This document shows positions 52,367-63,929 of a stretch of 64,000 nucleotides of DNA, piece after piece (positions within the stretch are counted from its first letter, which is position 1; the number at the start of each line of letters is the position of its first letter). The translations under genes were made by a program, and so were the position numbers. Where the stretch lies: assembly GCA_009760855.2 (NCBI GenBank), contig WPIO01000032.1:3543001-3607000 (forward strand), given 5' to 3'. The notes under the pieces were generated by a model. It was not told the origin of the DNA. It made no database searches and saw only the letters and a program-made list of their open reading frames with translations. The DNA comes from Cristatella mucedo (taxonomy: Eukaryota > Bryozoa > Phylactolaemata > Cristatellidae).

Positions 52367-53304
52367 TACTTTTTTCGGCATTCAATTTCACTACAGACGG
52401 CCTTTGGTCGTTCTGTTATTTTGACATCATAATTTCCAACCAATATAAAATCCTATATATACCCACAGTATAAAAAAAACTCAAAGTTTTCGTGACAGCT
52501 TGAAAGAAATGCTAGCTTTAATAGCACATGAATCAAGATTACAGGTGGAAAATTCACTTTGCTACATCCGAGAAATGCGGTAGGATCTTTAATTGAGTCA
52601 GCTATATTTAATGCTAGCCCTGCACTCTGCATCTTAAATCAGATGGCCAGTATTTTGAAAGTATTGTGCCTAGTGAGATTTTAGGTTTAAAAGGAAGCAA
52701 TATTTTGATACTTCTTTTTGTAGTACTTCTGCTCAATTATGAAAAGCAAGCTGCCGCTAAAACTTTTATTCCTGGCTATTTGAGAAATACGTGTTTGCGA
52801 GTGGATAATGTTAGTAGTGCTTGTAGCAATAAGCACCGTTTTTACTGTTTACAGTTTGTCCTCCAAGTGCGGATATGTGGAACCGAACAAAGCCGGTACG
52901 AACCGTTCGATTTGCCGAGTAGTTCGGCACTTCCTGGAATGGTGAGAGACTCGGCTTGACTGAATCAGTTATTATCCACCAATAGTAACGATACAACCAA
53001 ATGCATTCAAACTTGTCGATCCTTAATAGAGCTGATCGGATTTTAAAGAAGAATAAATGCAACTTCACAATTCCAAAATGAAAAAACTTGAAGTATCACA
53101 TGAAGAGTAGATAGTTTGCTACTGTGCACGATTTCAAGATTCTTCCGGTTTTACTTGAGCTGTCGTAAGTCACAGTGTTCGAAGGAAAGGCTATTATCCG
53201 TTCATTTTTAAAAGCACTAGGTGAGAGTGCGATTTTAGTTTAATCAGCTACTCGCACGGCTGTCAGATTTATGTTTCAGATCAGGATAGATTGATAAGTT
53301 TATT
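52367..53304. other. no gene recognised; one secretory-looking frame
   Basis: The + frame 52666-52959 has a hydrophobic run (ILILLFVVLLLNYEKQAAAK) like a signal peptide, then Cys-containing sequence, but it has no ATG at its start and no splice support. AT-rich. Confidence 0.35.
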
Positions 53305-53425
53305 TATACTGCGTCCTCAGAGAAATTAATCTCTAGCTTCACATATGCCACGGGGCTCGAGCCGACGACCTCGGTTATCGAATAAAGTGACCTTCACTTT
53401 GATTTGAGGTGAGCACTTTCCATCT
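53305..53425 (-). mobile_element. SINE-B copy 4 with LINE-like tail
   Basis: The + strand has TATACTGCGTCCTCAGAGAA and ATTAATCTCTAGCTTCAC (tail), then GCCACGGGGCTCGAGCCGAC-GACCTCGG (box B, inverted) and GGTGAGCACTTTCCATC (box A region). Confidence 0.75.
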
Positions 53426-54822
53426 GTCGATTTACTTGATGCTTTTTCGTGATATTTTTTTGGTGGCTGTCATTAGATTTTAATTTTAAGAGCGCATTTT
53501 TTTCGTTTGCGTCCCCCTAGTGTGAACTACTTCTTGGCAGGCCAATAAAGACTGTTGAAATGGAGAAAATGTAATTTAAAAAAGAATTATATTGAAATAG
53601 ATAAAGCTCAGTTCCTTGGCAAGTATTTGGAGCCTTCTCTCGACTGTTTCTGAGCATCTTCTGCCACGAAGCTATGGGATGCAAGGCAATGTAACAAAAT
53701 AGAGTGCGATGCTATTACCCCCCTCCGGTGATGGCCATCGAAATAATAGCTGAAATTTAAAGCTAAAAAATTGACAACCAGTCAATTTTTTCCGAAGCTC
53801 CATTTATGAAGCTGTAGCTGTGTTCTTTACAACGTACGAAGCTCATCCAGGTAGAAAAAATCATGAGGAGGGGTTGAGCAGCATGTTAAATATTTAATGT
53901 TGAGCTGGCCACTTAATGGCTGTGCTAGACCGAGGAATTGTAAGCTGTTTCATTGTGAGCTGTTATCACTCTTCATTTTTATAACGCCTATTATAGCTGT
54001 CATTAGATAGTATTAAAAATCTCACTTTGGGTAAAGTCTCATTGTGATCTCACTTCCCTTACGATTCTGTTCCAGACGAGTTAAGTATGTTGTATGTGGT
54101 AAAAAGTTGAATTAACCTGATCGTGAGATGATGAACGATCTTTTCATAAATTCGTTGCATAGAAACGCGATCTTCAGGACAACCACCAATCTAAGTCCGA
54201 AAACGCTGTATTTTGAAATGAAATTCTCAAAAACCATCCATTCAAGGATAAAATGATGAAACGAATACTTAGGATTTGATGAGGTCCAATTCAAACTGCT
54301 GCTAATTATCTTATATCAGAAAATCCCAGCATTTTGAAACTGCTAAGGTAATGCACCGATGTCGGTACAGCCACATAGAAGCATTGGCCAAGAACATCGG
54401 CTCCTTAAATTCCCAAGTAACGCTTTATTTTCAAAATACACTCGCGGGTTTTAGTTCACTAAAATTATCTATATGATAAGATCCGATTCAAGCCACGAAT
54501 ATGTGAAAAAAGTAAGTACTCCAATTTATTATTTTGATAAACTCTATGCTAACAAATATGCTGCTAGGCAATAAGCAAGAAATAAGAAAATAGCATTTAT
54601 TGAAAGATGTCTGCGAGCCTAATTGAGTCACCCCGCGAGAGGAATAGCCTGTGCTTGAACGAACTGTGAAGCATTTGAGTTACATCGTAATTTCTGGTCT
54701 TTCTAGCGAAAAAGTGGAAGCATTAGAGGCAATCGGAGGAATAACTGGACTAATAGCTGGTACTGTCTGTACGAATATTTTCTTAACCGTATAACTTGAT
54801 CATTCCGACAAAAAACATGCTT
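53426..54822. other. AT-rich, no gene recognised
   Basis: No motif, repeat family or convincing open frame. Confidence 0.45.
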
Positions 54823-54998
54823 GGTGAGCTGTGATGGCGAACTATGTAAGGCGATTGCTTTTTACGACCTCGGTCCCGATGTCGTGGGTTCGAATCCTGC
54901 GGTGGGCGATCCTTTATTGCCACTGCAAGCAGTGGTGATATCCGTGAAGGCTCTTCTGTCGCTATACAAAAGAGGCGGTTAAATCAGCTAGTATTTAA
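54823..54998 (+). mobile_element. SINE-A copy 3 (best preserved)
   Basis: GTGAGCTGTGATGGCGAACT (box A region), ACGACCTCGGTCCCGATGTC, box B GGTTCGAATCC at 54887-54897, then the body GATCCTTTATTGCCACTGCA, AGTGGTGATATCCGTGAAGG and CTCTTCTGTCGCTATACAAA, ending GGTTAAATCAGCTAGT. Confidence 0.85.
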
Positions 54999-55099
54999 TT
55001 TAATTTTTTACTTAAAGACTAGTCTGATATCAAGTAATTACTGCTTCACCATATTAGCTAGTGTAAGAATATTGTAAGAATGGAGACAGTGGTGGCACT

Positions 55100-55290
55100 A
55101 AACAATGATCAGGGGGAAAAGCTTAACTTCTCTCTTGACTCAGCTATGCTTGTGACTTTCTCCTTGCTGCGTGACATGAAGTCTGTTGGCTACCGAATGC
55201 GTACCGAAAGCCGCTTAGGCTGCGTAACACCCACGTAGTCTTTGTGACTTTGTGTAGTTACAGACTGAGATAAATTGCTTTACATTATTC
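55100..55290 (+). mobile_element. LINE-B copy 2: 3' UTR fragment
   Basis: AAGTCTGTTGGCTACCGAAT, GCGTACCGAAAGCCGCTTAG and TCTTTGTGACTTTGTG match the reverse complement of 48640-48790, ending TAAATTGCTTTACATTA. An internal stretch present at 48690-48710 is missing. Confidence 0.82.
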
Positions 55291-55297
55291 TCCTTAA

Positions 55298-55470
55298 GCT
55301 GAGAGATGAACTTCTAGATGAGGTGACTATTGACAGGCTCAAATTTGGACATTGAGATGGAGCAAGGAATTGAAAGAGACGATTCCTGTGAGGATATTAC
55401 TGAGAGTCGAGTCCAATAGGAATGCTGCTATTTTTGAGATGGCCTCTGATCATCCCCGTAGGTGCAAGTT
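55298..55470 (-). mobile_element. LINE-A short fragment
   Basis: Matches the linker/finger boundary of the family: AGATGAGGTGACTATTGACA and TTGGACATTGAGATGGAGCA parallel the sequence at 16320-16400. Confidence 0.65.
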
Positions 55471-55864
55471 GGGGCTTCACTGAAGACTTCACCTTCTTCT
55501 ACAGAATTGTTTGCTTTGTGTTGTAAAAAAATGTATATTACGCTTGTTAAATGGCCGCCTACACAGGCATTTGAATACTAATTCCAATAAAGATACGGCC
55601 ATTGCCAAACTTTTCTTATTGCACTTGCTTTAGCAATGCAGCTGGCTGGTTCCGGAAAGTATTCGACTCTGGACATCGCGCTTTCTCCCTTAGGTCCTAA
55701 ACATTTAACACCTGCTGCAGTTTGGATCAGAGGATATTTTCAATTACTTATCAGGGTGCTACCCGGTTCGGTTGAACCCATGTTAGCACCTAGAACATTG
55801 CAAAATATCGACCTCAACTCTTATAATTATTCGTTTTTAAATTACGAATATTAAAGTCAACATT
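55471..55864. other. no gene recognised
   Basis: The frame 55636-55854 (+) has an ATG but no motif. Confidence 0.4.
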
Positions 55865-57545
55865 TGCCGAAGCATAACAACACAAAAGACGAATCACGAT
55901 GACCCACTAAATGATGTGACAATTAAGCGCCTTCTTAGCTTTTTTAAATGTAATCAAATCAGGGGATGTTGTGACGTCAGTCAGGGAGTGAGTTCCAGGC
56001 TTTGAGAGCGCACGAAATAAAGGTACAGTTTCCAAATGATCTGAGGTTCGGTCGTGGTGTAGCTACACGATTTTATTCGGATAAGCAAGTGGTACGATGC
56101 CTAATCGGGAGGGGGAGTGGATCTGATACGTACACTGGAGCCAGTGAATGAAGGAATCTAAAAGTGAGTGACTGAACCTTGAAGTCGATACGCTGCTTGA
56201 TAGGGAGCCAGTGCAGGTTGGCGAAGAGTGGTGTGCAGTGGCAACTGTGACGCTCACGACAGACAAGCCTAGCTGCAGAGCTTTGCACCAACTGTAAGCA
56301 GCTGATTGCACGGGCCGGTAGACCAGCAAGCAGTGAGTTGCAGAAATCGAGACGGAAAGTTTCAAAGACCAATTTGGATGTAGTATCTCTTTCTAAGCAA
56401 ACCCAAATTTTAGCAATGTTGTGTAGCTGAAACTAGGCAGACTTGACAGCGGAGTTAACACGATCCTCTAGTTCTACATCATTTTGGAACAGGACACGAT
56501 TTCGTACAGATGCAACAGGAGATATGCTGGCATAGCCAATTTTGAGCGTTGAGCTTTCCAGTTTCTGAGTTTCCCTGGGTTTGCCCATAACTAGTAAGTT
56601 TATTTTTTATTTATGTCACCATTTCATTTGAGAAAGTTTGCTGCCATTCGTGAGTGGATTTCAGCAATATATACAGCAAGGGGAAGTAGAGAATTCGATG
56701 TGCTAAATATCTGGGGTGGATCAAAGCAAAGGTACAATTGCGTGTCACCTGAATATACGTTTAAGTCAAGAATGTGCTTGGAGATCACATCGGCTTGAGG
56801 GAGAGTATAGACTGTGAAGAGAAGCAGACCAAGCACAGAGCCCTGAGGTACCACATACTTCAGTGATTCCTGGGATGATATCTTTCCGCTCACGTTATTA
56901 CTCTGGAGTCTCCCACTGCGGTAGGACTAAACTATTGTAGTGCAGTGCTAGTGATTCCCGGGCGAGATGAGAGGCGCTCGAGAAAAACTTAGCGATCGAT
57001 AGTATGGAATGCTGCCGAAATATCAAGCAAATCAAACAAAGAGACTTTACCTTAAGTCTGCATTCCTGAGGTCGTTGTAAACCCTAAGCAATGTTGACTC
57101 TATGAAGTAATTGGTTCTAAAATCAGACTGGAAATTGCTTGCTAGGTTTAAATTTTTATTTTAAGTGTTCAGCTGGTCTGCCACAACTCGTTCCAGTATC
57201 TTTGATAGGGGCCGTAGAAATGAGACTAAGCGGAAAGTGCTCAAGTTTATTGATTGATTCTTTCTTTCTTAATTATTGGCCCAGCTACAGTCTGTTTGAA
57301 AGGGTCAGGGACATGTGCTGAGGCTAAGGACATATTGATAGTGTTAGCTATGCATGGCAACAGCAGATCTATTCATCGAAGAATTAGGATACTTGTTATA
57401 GGGTCTAGAGGGTTAGTAGTTTTCACGACTGTGAGATAAATTTCAGGATGAGGTCAACTCGTGGCCATCTTGAATGTAGACATTGAGGTGCTGCACGGAA
57501 TTGAGGGAAGGGAGTCCGGCGGGGCTGTTATTGAAAGGCCTGCAC
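55865..57545 (-). mobile_element. LINE-A copy 15: linker to C-terminus, 3' tail lost
   Basis: The minus strand reads [37 protein letters not shown] (56300-56080), palm motif B YVVPQGSVLGLLLFTVYTLP (56860-56800), YSGDTQLYLCFDPP (YADD changed to YSGD) and finger pieces to about 57545. It ends at the ACCCACTAAATGATG segment without the final UTR. Confidence 0.85.
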
Positions 57546-58614
57546 AAGGAAAATTATTGCCGCCTATTATTAGAGAAACCTTGAATCTGGGCGCCGAAGC
57601 CATGACTCTTGGCAAGCCTTAAGAGCCACTCTATAATCGTCGGCATTCGATTATTTTATTTACTGCATTCTTCAACTCAAGCAGCCTACATTGGACTCAC
57701 GGTAGTCACGCCTGGGAGGCTGCTGGGCTGGGGGTGTTGAAGACTCGATAGCTATACCACCCATTCGGTCTTGTGACCAGATTCAGTTCTTCGATGGTTC
57801 TATACACATGTATTTTTACTGTAAACACCGTCCAAGAAGGGAATGTGCTCCCTTTGGATGGCGTGATGGTACTCGCTCAGAGGCCACCGGTACGGTGCCT
57901 GTGCAGTCCCAGCTCAAAACATCGGTAGCTTCCATCCGGAAAAATCAATTGAAACTTCGCGCAGCCGACTCACTCTAATAAGTTGCCTAGCTTCCCATCT
58001 TGCCGTAGTCAGATAATGCGGCTCATTAGACCGCCTCTAATACATGAAGTAACGGTATTGGACAGATAGCATGAGTCCGTGTGAAAGTTCCTTGAAAGTT
58101 CATCTAAGAGACTTACAATCCGTAGGGACCTGATCATGTAATCTGCCGCTACGGTAGAGCACCCTTCATATACATATACATCTTACCAGGGCAACGATGA
58201 ATAGCCGGAGGGCCGTGCACTCCAGCGGAACTGGACGAACTCAAATTAAAGCAGCCAATAATAGTAACCATGGTGATAGAGCTGAAGCTGCCTGCATACA
58301 CCAAGGCCTGCTTCTTTCAGGCGGCTGTTTTCTCCGGAGTTGAGCCGCGTCGGTCGCTATTTGGTCGCTATTGCTATTCTTCGACGTTGACTGTAAAATC
58401 CTGCGGCTATCGGTTCGAGGTAATTGCTGCGACCTTATATCTGACAACGGTTCACTTTGTATTTCAAGTAGCTTTCTGAGGCAATCATAAGATTAAAAAT
58501 ACGTCCCATGTCAATATCCCATGAAAAAGTTTCTTTTAAAATGATAAAACTTTCATTGTCATTGCGAACCCCCCCCCCCCTCCCAGTGCGTATCATTAGT
58601 TTGTTGGATTAGTG
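57546..58614. other. no gene recognised
   Basis: Short open frames at 58241-58479 on both strands have no motif. A C-run (about 58568-58580) precedes the SPIN element. Confidence 0.45.
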
Positions 58615-58800
58615 CAGCGGTTCTCAATCTGTGGGTCGCGACCCCTTTGGAGGTCGAACGACCCTTTCACATGAGTCGCCTAAGACCATCGGAAACACGC
58701 ATTTTCAAATTGTGCACACAATAATTTTATGTTTGGGGATCGCCACAACATGAGAAACTGTATTAAACGGTCGCAGCATAAGGAAGGTTGAGTACCACTA
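58615..58800 (+). mobile_element. SPIN-type hAT non-autonomous element
   Basis: It starts CAGCGGTTCTCAATCTGTGG, GTCGCGACCCCTTTGGAGGT, CGAACGACCCTTTCACATGA and CGCCTAAGACCATCGG, and ends CGCCACAACATGAGAAACTG, TATTAAACGGTCGCAGCATA, AGGAAGGTTGAGTACCACTA. This is the SPIN (SPACE INVADERS) hAT consensus from memory. The ends are inverted (CAGCGGTTCTCAA / TTGAGTACCACTA). The flanking 8-mers GATTAGTG (58607-58614) and GACTAGTG (58801-58808) differ at one base, a typical hAT duplication. Confidence 0.92.
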
Positions 58801-59710
58801 GACTAGTGGAAACCAAACAAGCACATTTCTACGGTTATAGAAGACGGTGCGCGGTGAGTTTTCACGAACGTGCAGAAATTCTAATTCAAACTATACAGAC
58901 TGCAGTCAATATTAATGTACTACTTTCAAGTTTTATTGCGGGATGGTAATAGTAGTGTGAACAGGACAACACTCTACAGCCGGAGATGCACCTTTTCTGA
59001 TGGAACACGTCACTACCCCTGATTTTGACATTAAAAAGACTAGTGTTCTAGTCCACTAACTACCAAGCTATGGTGTTGAAGACTCTATAAAGCATGGGTA
59101 AATTCAACATATTTAAATTTATTTTTCGGGCACCTGGCTCCGATCATGTCCAGCGCGCTTCGATAGCTCATCGGCTATCTTGCCGTGGATAAGCCAGAAG
59201 CTACCTGCGCACGCTCGCATGTCCATTCTCAGAGTTAGGAATCTCGTGTCAGCAGCCAGCGAAGCACACGAAGTTACTTCACAGAGAGTCTTCACACTGA
59301 GCTGACGAAATGGAAAATATTGCAATTTATATTCGTGAGAAAGTGCACACTCTTCTCATTTTGTTAACATCTTTGGATTATTTTAGCAGTCAATCCCGCG
59401 ACATTAATATCTAAGCAGGATCTAAGCTAGAACTCAACGTCCGGAATAATCGGACTCAGCTTTGTATCGGCGGGTGGTGCTTCCGCTCAGCCACTGCTCC
59501 TCTACGCCCTGCACATCCACGCCTGACACGTTCGTGTGTCGTCAAAGCCGCTTTTCCAGATGTCCACGTGGCCCATTGCGTGTGCAAGGCGTAGGCAGAT
59601 CACACACGGCCTCCGACTAGGGGCCTGTTAGCTTCAGTTTATTCGGCCGGGTTTTAAGTAGCGTTTTATACACGGTCGCGGATCGAGCGCGTCTACTTAT
59701 TATCACTCCC

Positions 59711-59712
<2 letters not shown>
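58801..59712. other. no gene recognised
   Basis: The minus-strand frame 59119-59325 has no motif or splice partner. Confidence 0.45.
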
Positions 59713-59795
<83 letters not shown>

Positions 59796-59880
59796 CTCCC
59801 TCCCTCTCTCTCTCTCCTCCCTCCCTCTCTCTCTCTCTCTCACTCTCTCTCTCACTCTCTCTCTCTCACTCCTCCCACCC
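59713..59880. repeat. (CT)n microsatellite, about 165 bp
   Basis: A nearly pure CT run with occasional CCTCC and CACT interruptions. Confidence 0.95.
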
Positions 59881-61049
59881 TCTCACCCTCTCTTTTGCGT
59901 ATTGTATACCCACTATCCCCATTTAGTGACTGGACTCTACGCTCTACATCCGCTAATACTCCCTGGGCCGGCTTAACTCCTGGCATCGGCTAACTGCAGC
60001 GTTTACCTATACGCCATACTGCCGCCTACCCAACGACGCTCAATGCCGGGCCTGACGGCCAGCGAGCGGCGGCGGATCGGCTGCTAGCAACTCTGGCCCT
60101 CCTGCTCTGCTCTCATCTAACCTCTACTGTGCACACACCTCGATACGGGTACCGCGGTTAGCAGGTAGCGAGGGGGAGGTAGCAGTCTGTGTGGTTTTTG
60201 TTTATGTAGACTGCAGTCGGTGACAGCACCTAAATGTTGTTATCTGCCAGTACTAGGCTGGGTGGCCCTCCCGGCCACCGGTTAGGCAATCGGAGCGCAG
60301 CTAGGCGTTGGCAACGGCGCCAACGAATGAGAGCGCAGCGTTCCGGTACCGCAGAGGACAGAAGCGGGTGACGTCTGCGGCGGGCAGTAGTGCTTCCGCC
60401 GGCTGTGAGTGTGGAGGACAGAAACTGGTGGTGTTCCTCGTTGGCTAGCGTGCTGTGCCGCTCGCGACGACAAGTTAGACTACAGTCTGCACGTGACTCC
60501 CGGGCTTTCCCTCTGCTCGCCCCGTACACCAACCAGCCTATCGCTCCGGCAAAACGAAGCCATGTGGCCGCGCTTCGGTTGCGGCGAGCGGACTTGGCCA
60601 CGCTTCTACTTGGCCTCCAATTCCGATACCTGACTACGGCATTCCCTGGACACTCCGCTTCTGCCGATTGCCTCACGTCCGACCCGACTGTCACCTCGTC
60701 AGCGCTTCAGCCATCCACAGTCGCTCTTCTCATCTTACGCCTGCGTTCTGTGCGAAATCCTCCAGCTGTCCTCTGTTCGACTCCGCGAAAGCTCAACTTG
60801 AAACCTGTCTTCCTCATGATTTATTACCGATCGCTCTCCGGCCACTGGCTCCCGGTCTCCATGACTACGCCGAACTTTCGGGTGGGGCCTTCGGTACACT
60901 CACCTATCCTGTGGCCATTAGTCATGCTTGGCTGAGCCGGACCCCTCAGCCGCATACGGCGTATGCAATCCCTCAAGCACACGGCCAGCGACGTCATTCT
61001 CGTGTTTTGTGCGCCTGCTACTGTTGTACCGTACTTTTACATCTACCAT
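59881..61049. other. GC-rich region, no recognised gene
   Basis: All frames stay open for long stretches because of GC content (for example 60390-60935 +, 60230-60694 -, 60668-61078 +), so open length is not evidence. No splice pair or motif supports one. Confidence 0.45.
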
Positions 61050-61215
61050 CGTCAGTATCACTGCTAACATCTTCATAGTCTTCTGCAATATTGTCGATGT
61101 CTGATTCGTCACTTGCCTCATAGATTGCATCATTTTTAGTTCCACCCACCGTAATTGAAATTCCTTTCTTCTTGAACGAGTTCACGATTACTTCTGTTTT
61201 GATGCTCTCACAAGA
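61050..61215 (-). pseudogene. pogo/Tigger-like transposase C-terminal remnant 2
   Basis: The minus strand reads VNSFKKKGISITVGGTKND, then AIYEASDESDIDNIAEDYED and an acidic end. It parallels the remnant at 29600-29880 (FKKCGISNSMSGAEDDAVYA). Short C-terminal piece; the catalytic core is not seen nearby. Confidence 0.55.
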
Positions 61216-62264
61216 AAAAAAGTGCGACTCGTAAAAATACGGTAATTAGCGCGACTGCCTCACCTGCCGCCAACGGTCACGCAATTGTTGCAGCACAGCG
61301 TCCTGCCATTAGTATACGGGATATTACCAAACGCAGCTACATTTTCCGATACATCCGGGCATTTCCCAACGCCGGGATTAGCCAGGCTGTACATACGCTT
61401 TGAAAGAAATAAAAATATTACGTCCCTTTTACCGCCTATGTCCATGCTTGTATCTCCGTGAGACCCCCTTAGATGTGCCACCACCGGAGTCACAGTCACT
61501 TCACTCGCTTGTCACTCAACCTGTCTTCCTTCCGTGCGCTCGATACCTTGGAGCTACACTCCTGTTATTGCTTGTTGAGCTCGGTCCAATATCGATACGG
61601 AAGCTGCCTGTGGCAGTCAAAATCAGACAAACACAGTCGTCATTCGCGAACTCGCGTATTCGCAGATTCACACGCGCTTACTTTTTAGTGAATCGCAAGT
61701 ATAAGATACCCTACAGATGTATTTCATCTACCCCTGGAGTGTACAGAACAGAGCAGTTGAATCTGACGGCATACGACAGCCTTTACAGAGTTTCACCACT
61801 AACGCGCAGCGGCCTGCAACGATATACTGACAGCAGCCTCTGCTGTGGAAAGCACTTAAACCTGACTACTGATCGATCATCCGAGGCTCGCCGCCGGCGC
61901 CGTATCGCGGAGCGCCGATCGGTCAACAAAGTCCAGCTCTAGCCGGCTGACTGGGGCCTACATCTGTCGGCGCACGCGCACGACTGTCGGACGAGTTCGC
62001 CCCAGCTGACGCTCCAATTCCCGGAACGTCGACAGCACGGGGCTGCGTGTGCTGCCAGGCGCCCTACGAAACTGCCAGCTGAGCCCATTGATTACTGCAC
62101 GGGTCATGAGACCGTCGCGCGCGCTTCCCGCTCTTTGCCCGGCCGTACTGCGATCCGAACTTTCCGGGGGCGGGGGGGGGGAGGCTTCGCCATCTTGCTT
62201 CGTCGCGCCTCCCTCACATCTCTGGCGGGCCTAAAGCGGAGCCAGCCCGATGCGCTAGAGCGTC
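61216..62264. other. GC-rich, unassigned open frame
   Basis: The + frame 61400-61942 (180 codons, no ATG at its start) has no motif. A G-run lies at about 62165-62182, which could form a G-quadruplex. Confidence 0.35.
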
Positions 62265-62355
62265 GACCGCTGGGGCTGTAGGTGCTCGTGGGCTCGCGAT
62301 AGCGGCGCGACGAAGAGCGAAGAGCCCCCACAAGCGAGTCGTTGCCTTGTCGACG
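62265..62355. repeat. GC-rich dispersed repeat, copy 2
   Basis: GCTCGTGGGCTCGCGATAGC, GGCGCGACGAAGAGCGAAGA and CGACGACGGCTGTA match 39006-39090. A second shared block (GGAGCACGCGGTGTCAAGAG at about 62400) also occurs at about 38915, on the other side. Confidence 0.6.
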
Positions 62356-62801
62356 ACGGCTGTATTATATGATGTAGCAGTCGTCGTGCGTGCTGCTCCG
62401 GAGCACGCGGTGTCAAGAGAGAGCAGGAAGTGGATAGCGTGCGTACAGGCCGACGCATAGGCACAACGTGAATTGCGCTGCTAGGAGCGCGTCACGAGCT
62501 GGTAAAGAGCACGCCCGGTGGGCGGACGGAACGTCGGCTGGGGGCGTAAACCACATGACGGCGATGACACGCCCACGGGGAAGCGATAGTCCGGCACCTC
62601 TCGCGCCCGACGCAGCTACTACCGGGCGGCGGTACGGACGGCCCGCCAGCACCTTATGCGACTCGCTCAGCTGGCTGCAGTCATATTAAGCGGGGGGGGG
62701 AGTCACGTGGCTGCCCGAACACCCAAGATGACGAGCGGCTTCTTGCGAACCGGAAGCACCCGGCCAGTCCGCAACCTCTCCTGTCGCATTCCGGCGTCCT
62801 C

Positions 62802-62835
<34 letters not shown>

Positions 62836-63054
62836 ACTCGCTCGCTAGCAAGGCTCGCTATTCCGCTCGAAAGAGAGGTATGAGCGAAAAAATCGCACGC
62901 AGACAGCGAAACTAAAGTACGCGCCACCAGAGCGCAGCATCCCTCATGACCGGAACCGGGTCACGCCTTCGGGAAAGCCCAGTCACGAGTCCGGAGCTGA
63001 ATTGTCCGTTCGCACGTGCGCCAGTTGCCTCAGCGACCGTGATTTCCCTTGCAG
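62356..63054 (+). other. CpG-rich stretch upstream of the terminal gene
   Basis: CpG is frequent from about 62000 to 63400, as in a promoter/first-exon region. A (CT) run at about 62800-62835 lies inside the proposed first exon. Confidence 0.45.
62728..62877 (+). CDS. possible first exon of the terminal gene
   Basis: ATG at 62728 opens 50 codons (MTSGFLRTGSTRPVRNLSCR, then a Ser/Leu repeat coded by CT repeats, ending ARLAIPLERE) to a donor GAG/GTATGA at 62878, phase 0, matching the next exon. The CT repeat makes it as likely to be untranslated. Confidence 0.3.
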
Positions 63055-63267
63055 AAGCGTGCCGACCTTCCACGACCGTCAAGCACCGCCTTCTGCCACC
63101 GGCCTTTCCCCAAATCCCTCATAAAGCGCGGCGCGGCAGCTCGTCGGAATCAGTCGACTTCGCCGCCCGGCAAATCGCTCCTTCCGCTCGCCGCAACGCT
63201 GCGAGCTTTACAGAGCAATAAGTCGAAAGCGCTGCTCGGGTCGCAGGAGGAGGAAGCTCTGTCAGCC
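63055..63267 (+). CDS. unidentified gene, internal exon
   Basis: The strong acceptor is GATTTCCCTTGCAG, ending at 63054, and the strong donor is GTAAGT at 63268; 71 codons, phase 0 on both sides. It reads KRADLPRPSSTAFCHRPFPK, SLIKRGAAARRNQSTSPPGK and SLLPLAATLRALQSNKSKAL, ending GSQEEEALSA: a basic, Pro/Ser-rich stretch, then a helix. I do not recognise the family. Two other frames here are open because of GC content. Confidence 0.65.
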
Positions 63268-63929
63268 GTAAGTATGATCTTGATTTCGAGAGCCCGCCCG
63301 GTGCCGACTTCCTTCGAACGAACTGCTGCCCCGGGGTCGCGCTGCCTGTCATTAGCCATAGCGGACATTTGCACAACGGACATTTGCTCGTTAGTGTAGC
63401 TGCAGATCCCGCTGCTTGCTGCATGCGCAATCACTTGTTGCAATAAATGTAGAGAGCATTAGCAACAGGGCCATAGGTTGGCAAGAGCGAAATTCCAAGA
63501 AACCATTGTTGCTATAGATATCTGTACCGAAAGACAGAACTTTTGGCGTCAAGAGGACGCCGCCATAATTCATTTCAATTACACTAGCCCCTGCTTATAC
63601 ACCGTTAAGATGTTAAAGATATATGCATGTTTTAGCGCGATTTTCATGTGTTGTGATCATCGTGCTAAAGGCAACAGCGGCAGGAATAATTCGTGGCAAA
63701 TGGACCGTGGAGGCATATGTCCGCTTTCCGGGCCGGCCGGTCGGTCAGCAGGTTCTCACCCCGGGGGCTAGGCGTTCTACTAGTGCTGGCGAGCGTGCAA
63801 CGCAGTGAGAAAGCCTCCAGGTTGACGCCCACAGCGAGCGTGCGTCCTTCCGCCTCCGTCCGGTGAGCCGCGTCACTGCGTGAAAAAATACTGCGTGAAC
63901 TCTGCCCTGCAAAGTCTTCTCAATTGCAG
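63268..63929 (+). other. intron of the terminal gene
   Basis: Frames at 63478-63808 are open, but no splice pair suggests another exon. Confidence 0.4.

Noticed and set aside
60390-61942. long + ORFs of 181 and 180 codons
   Set aside because: Several frames on both strands are open at once in GC-rich DNA, with no motif or splice sites, so length is not evidence.
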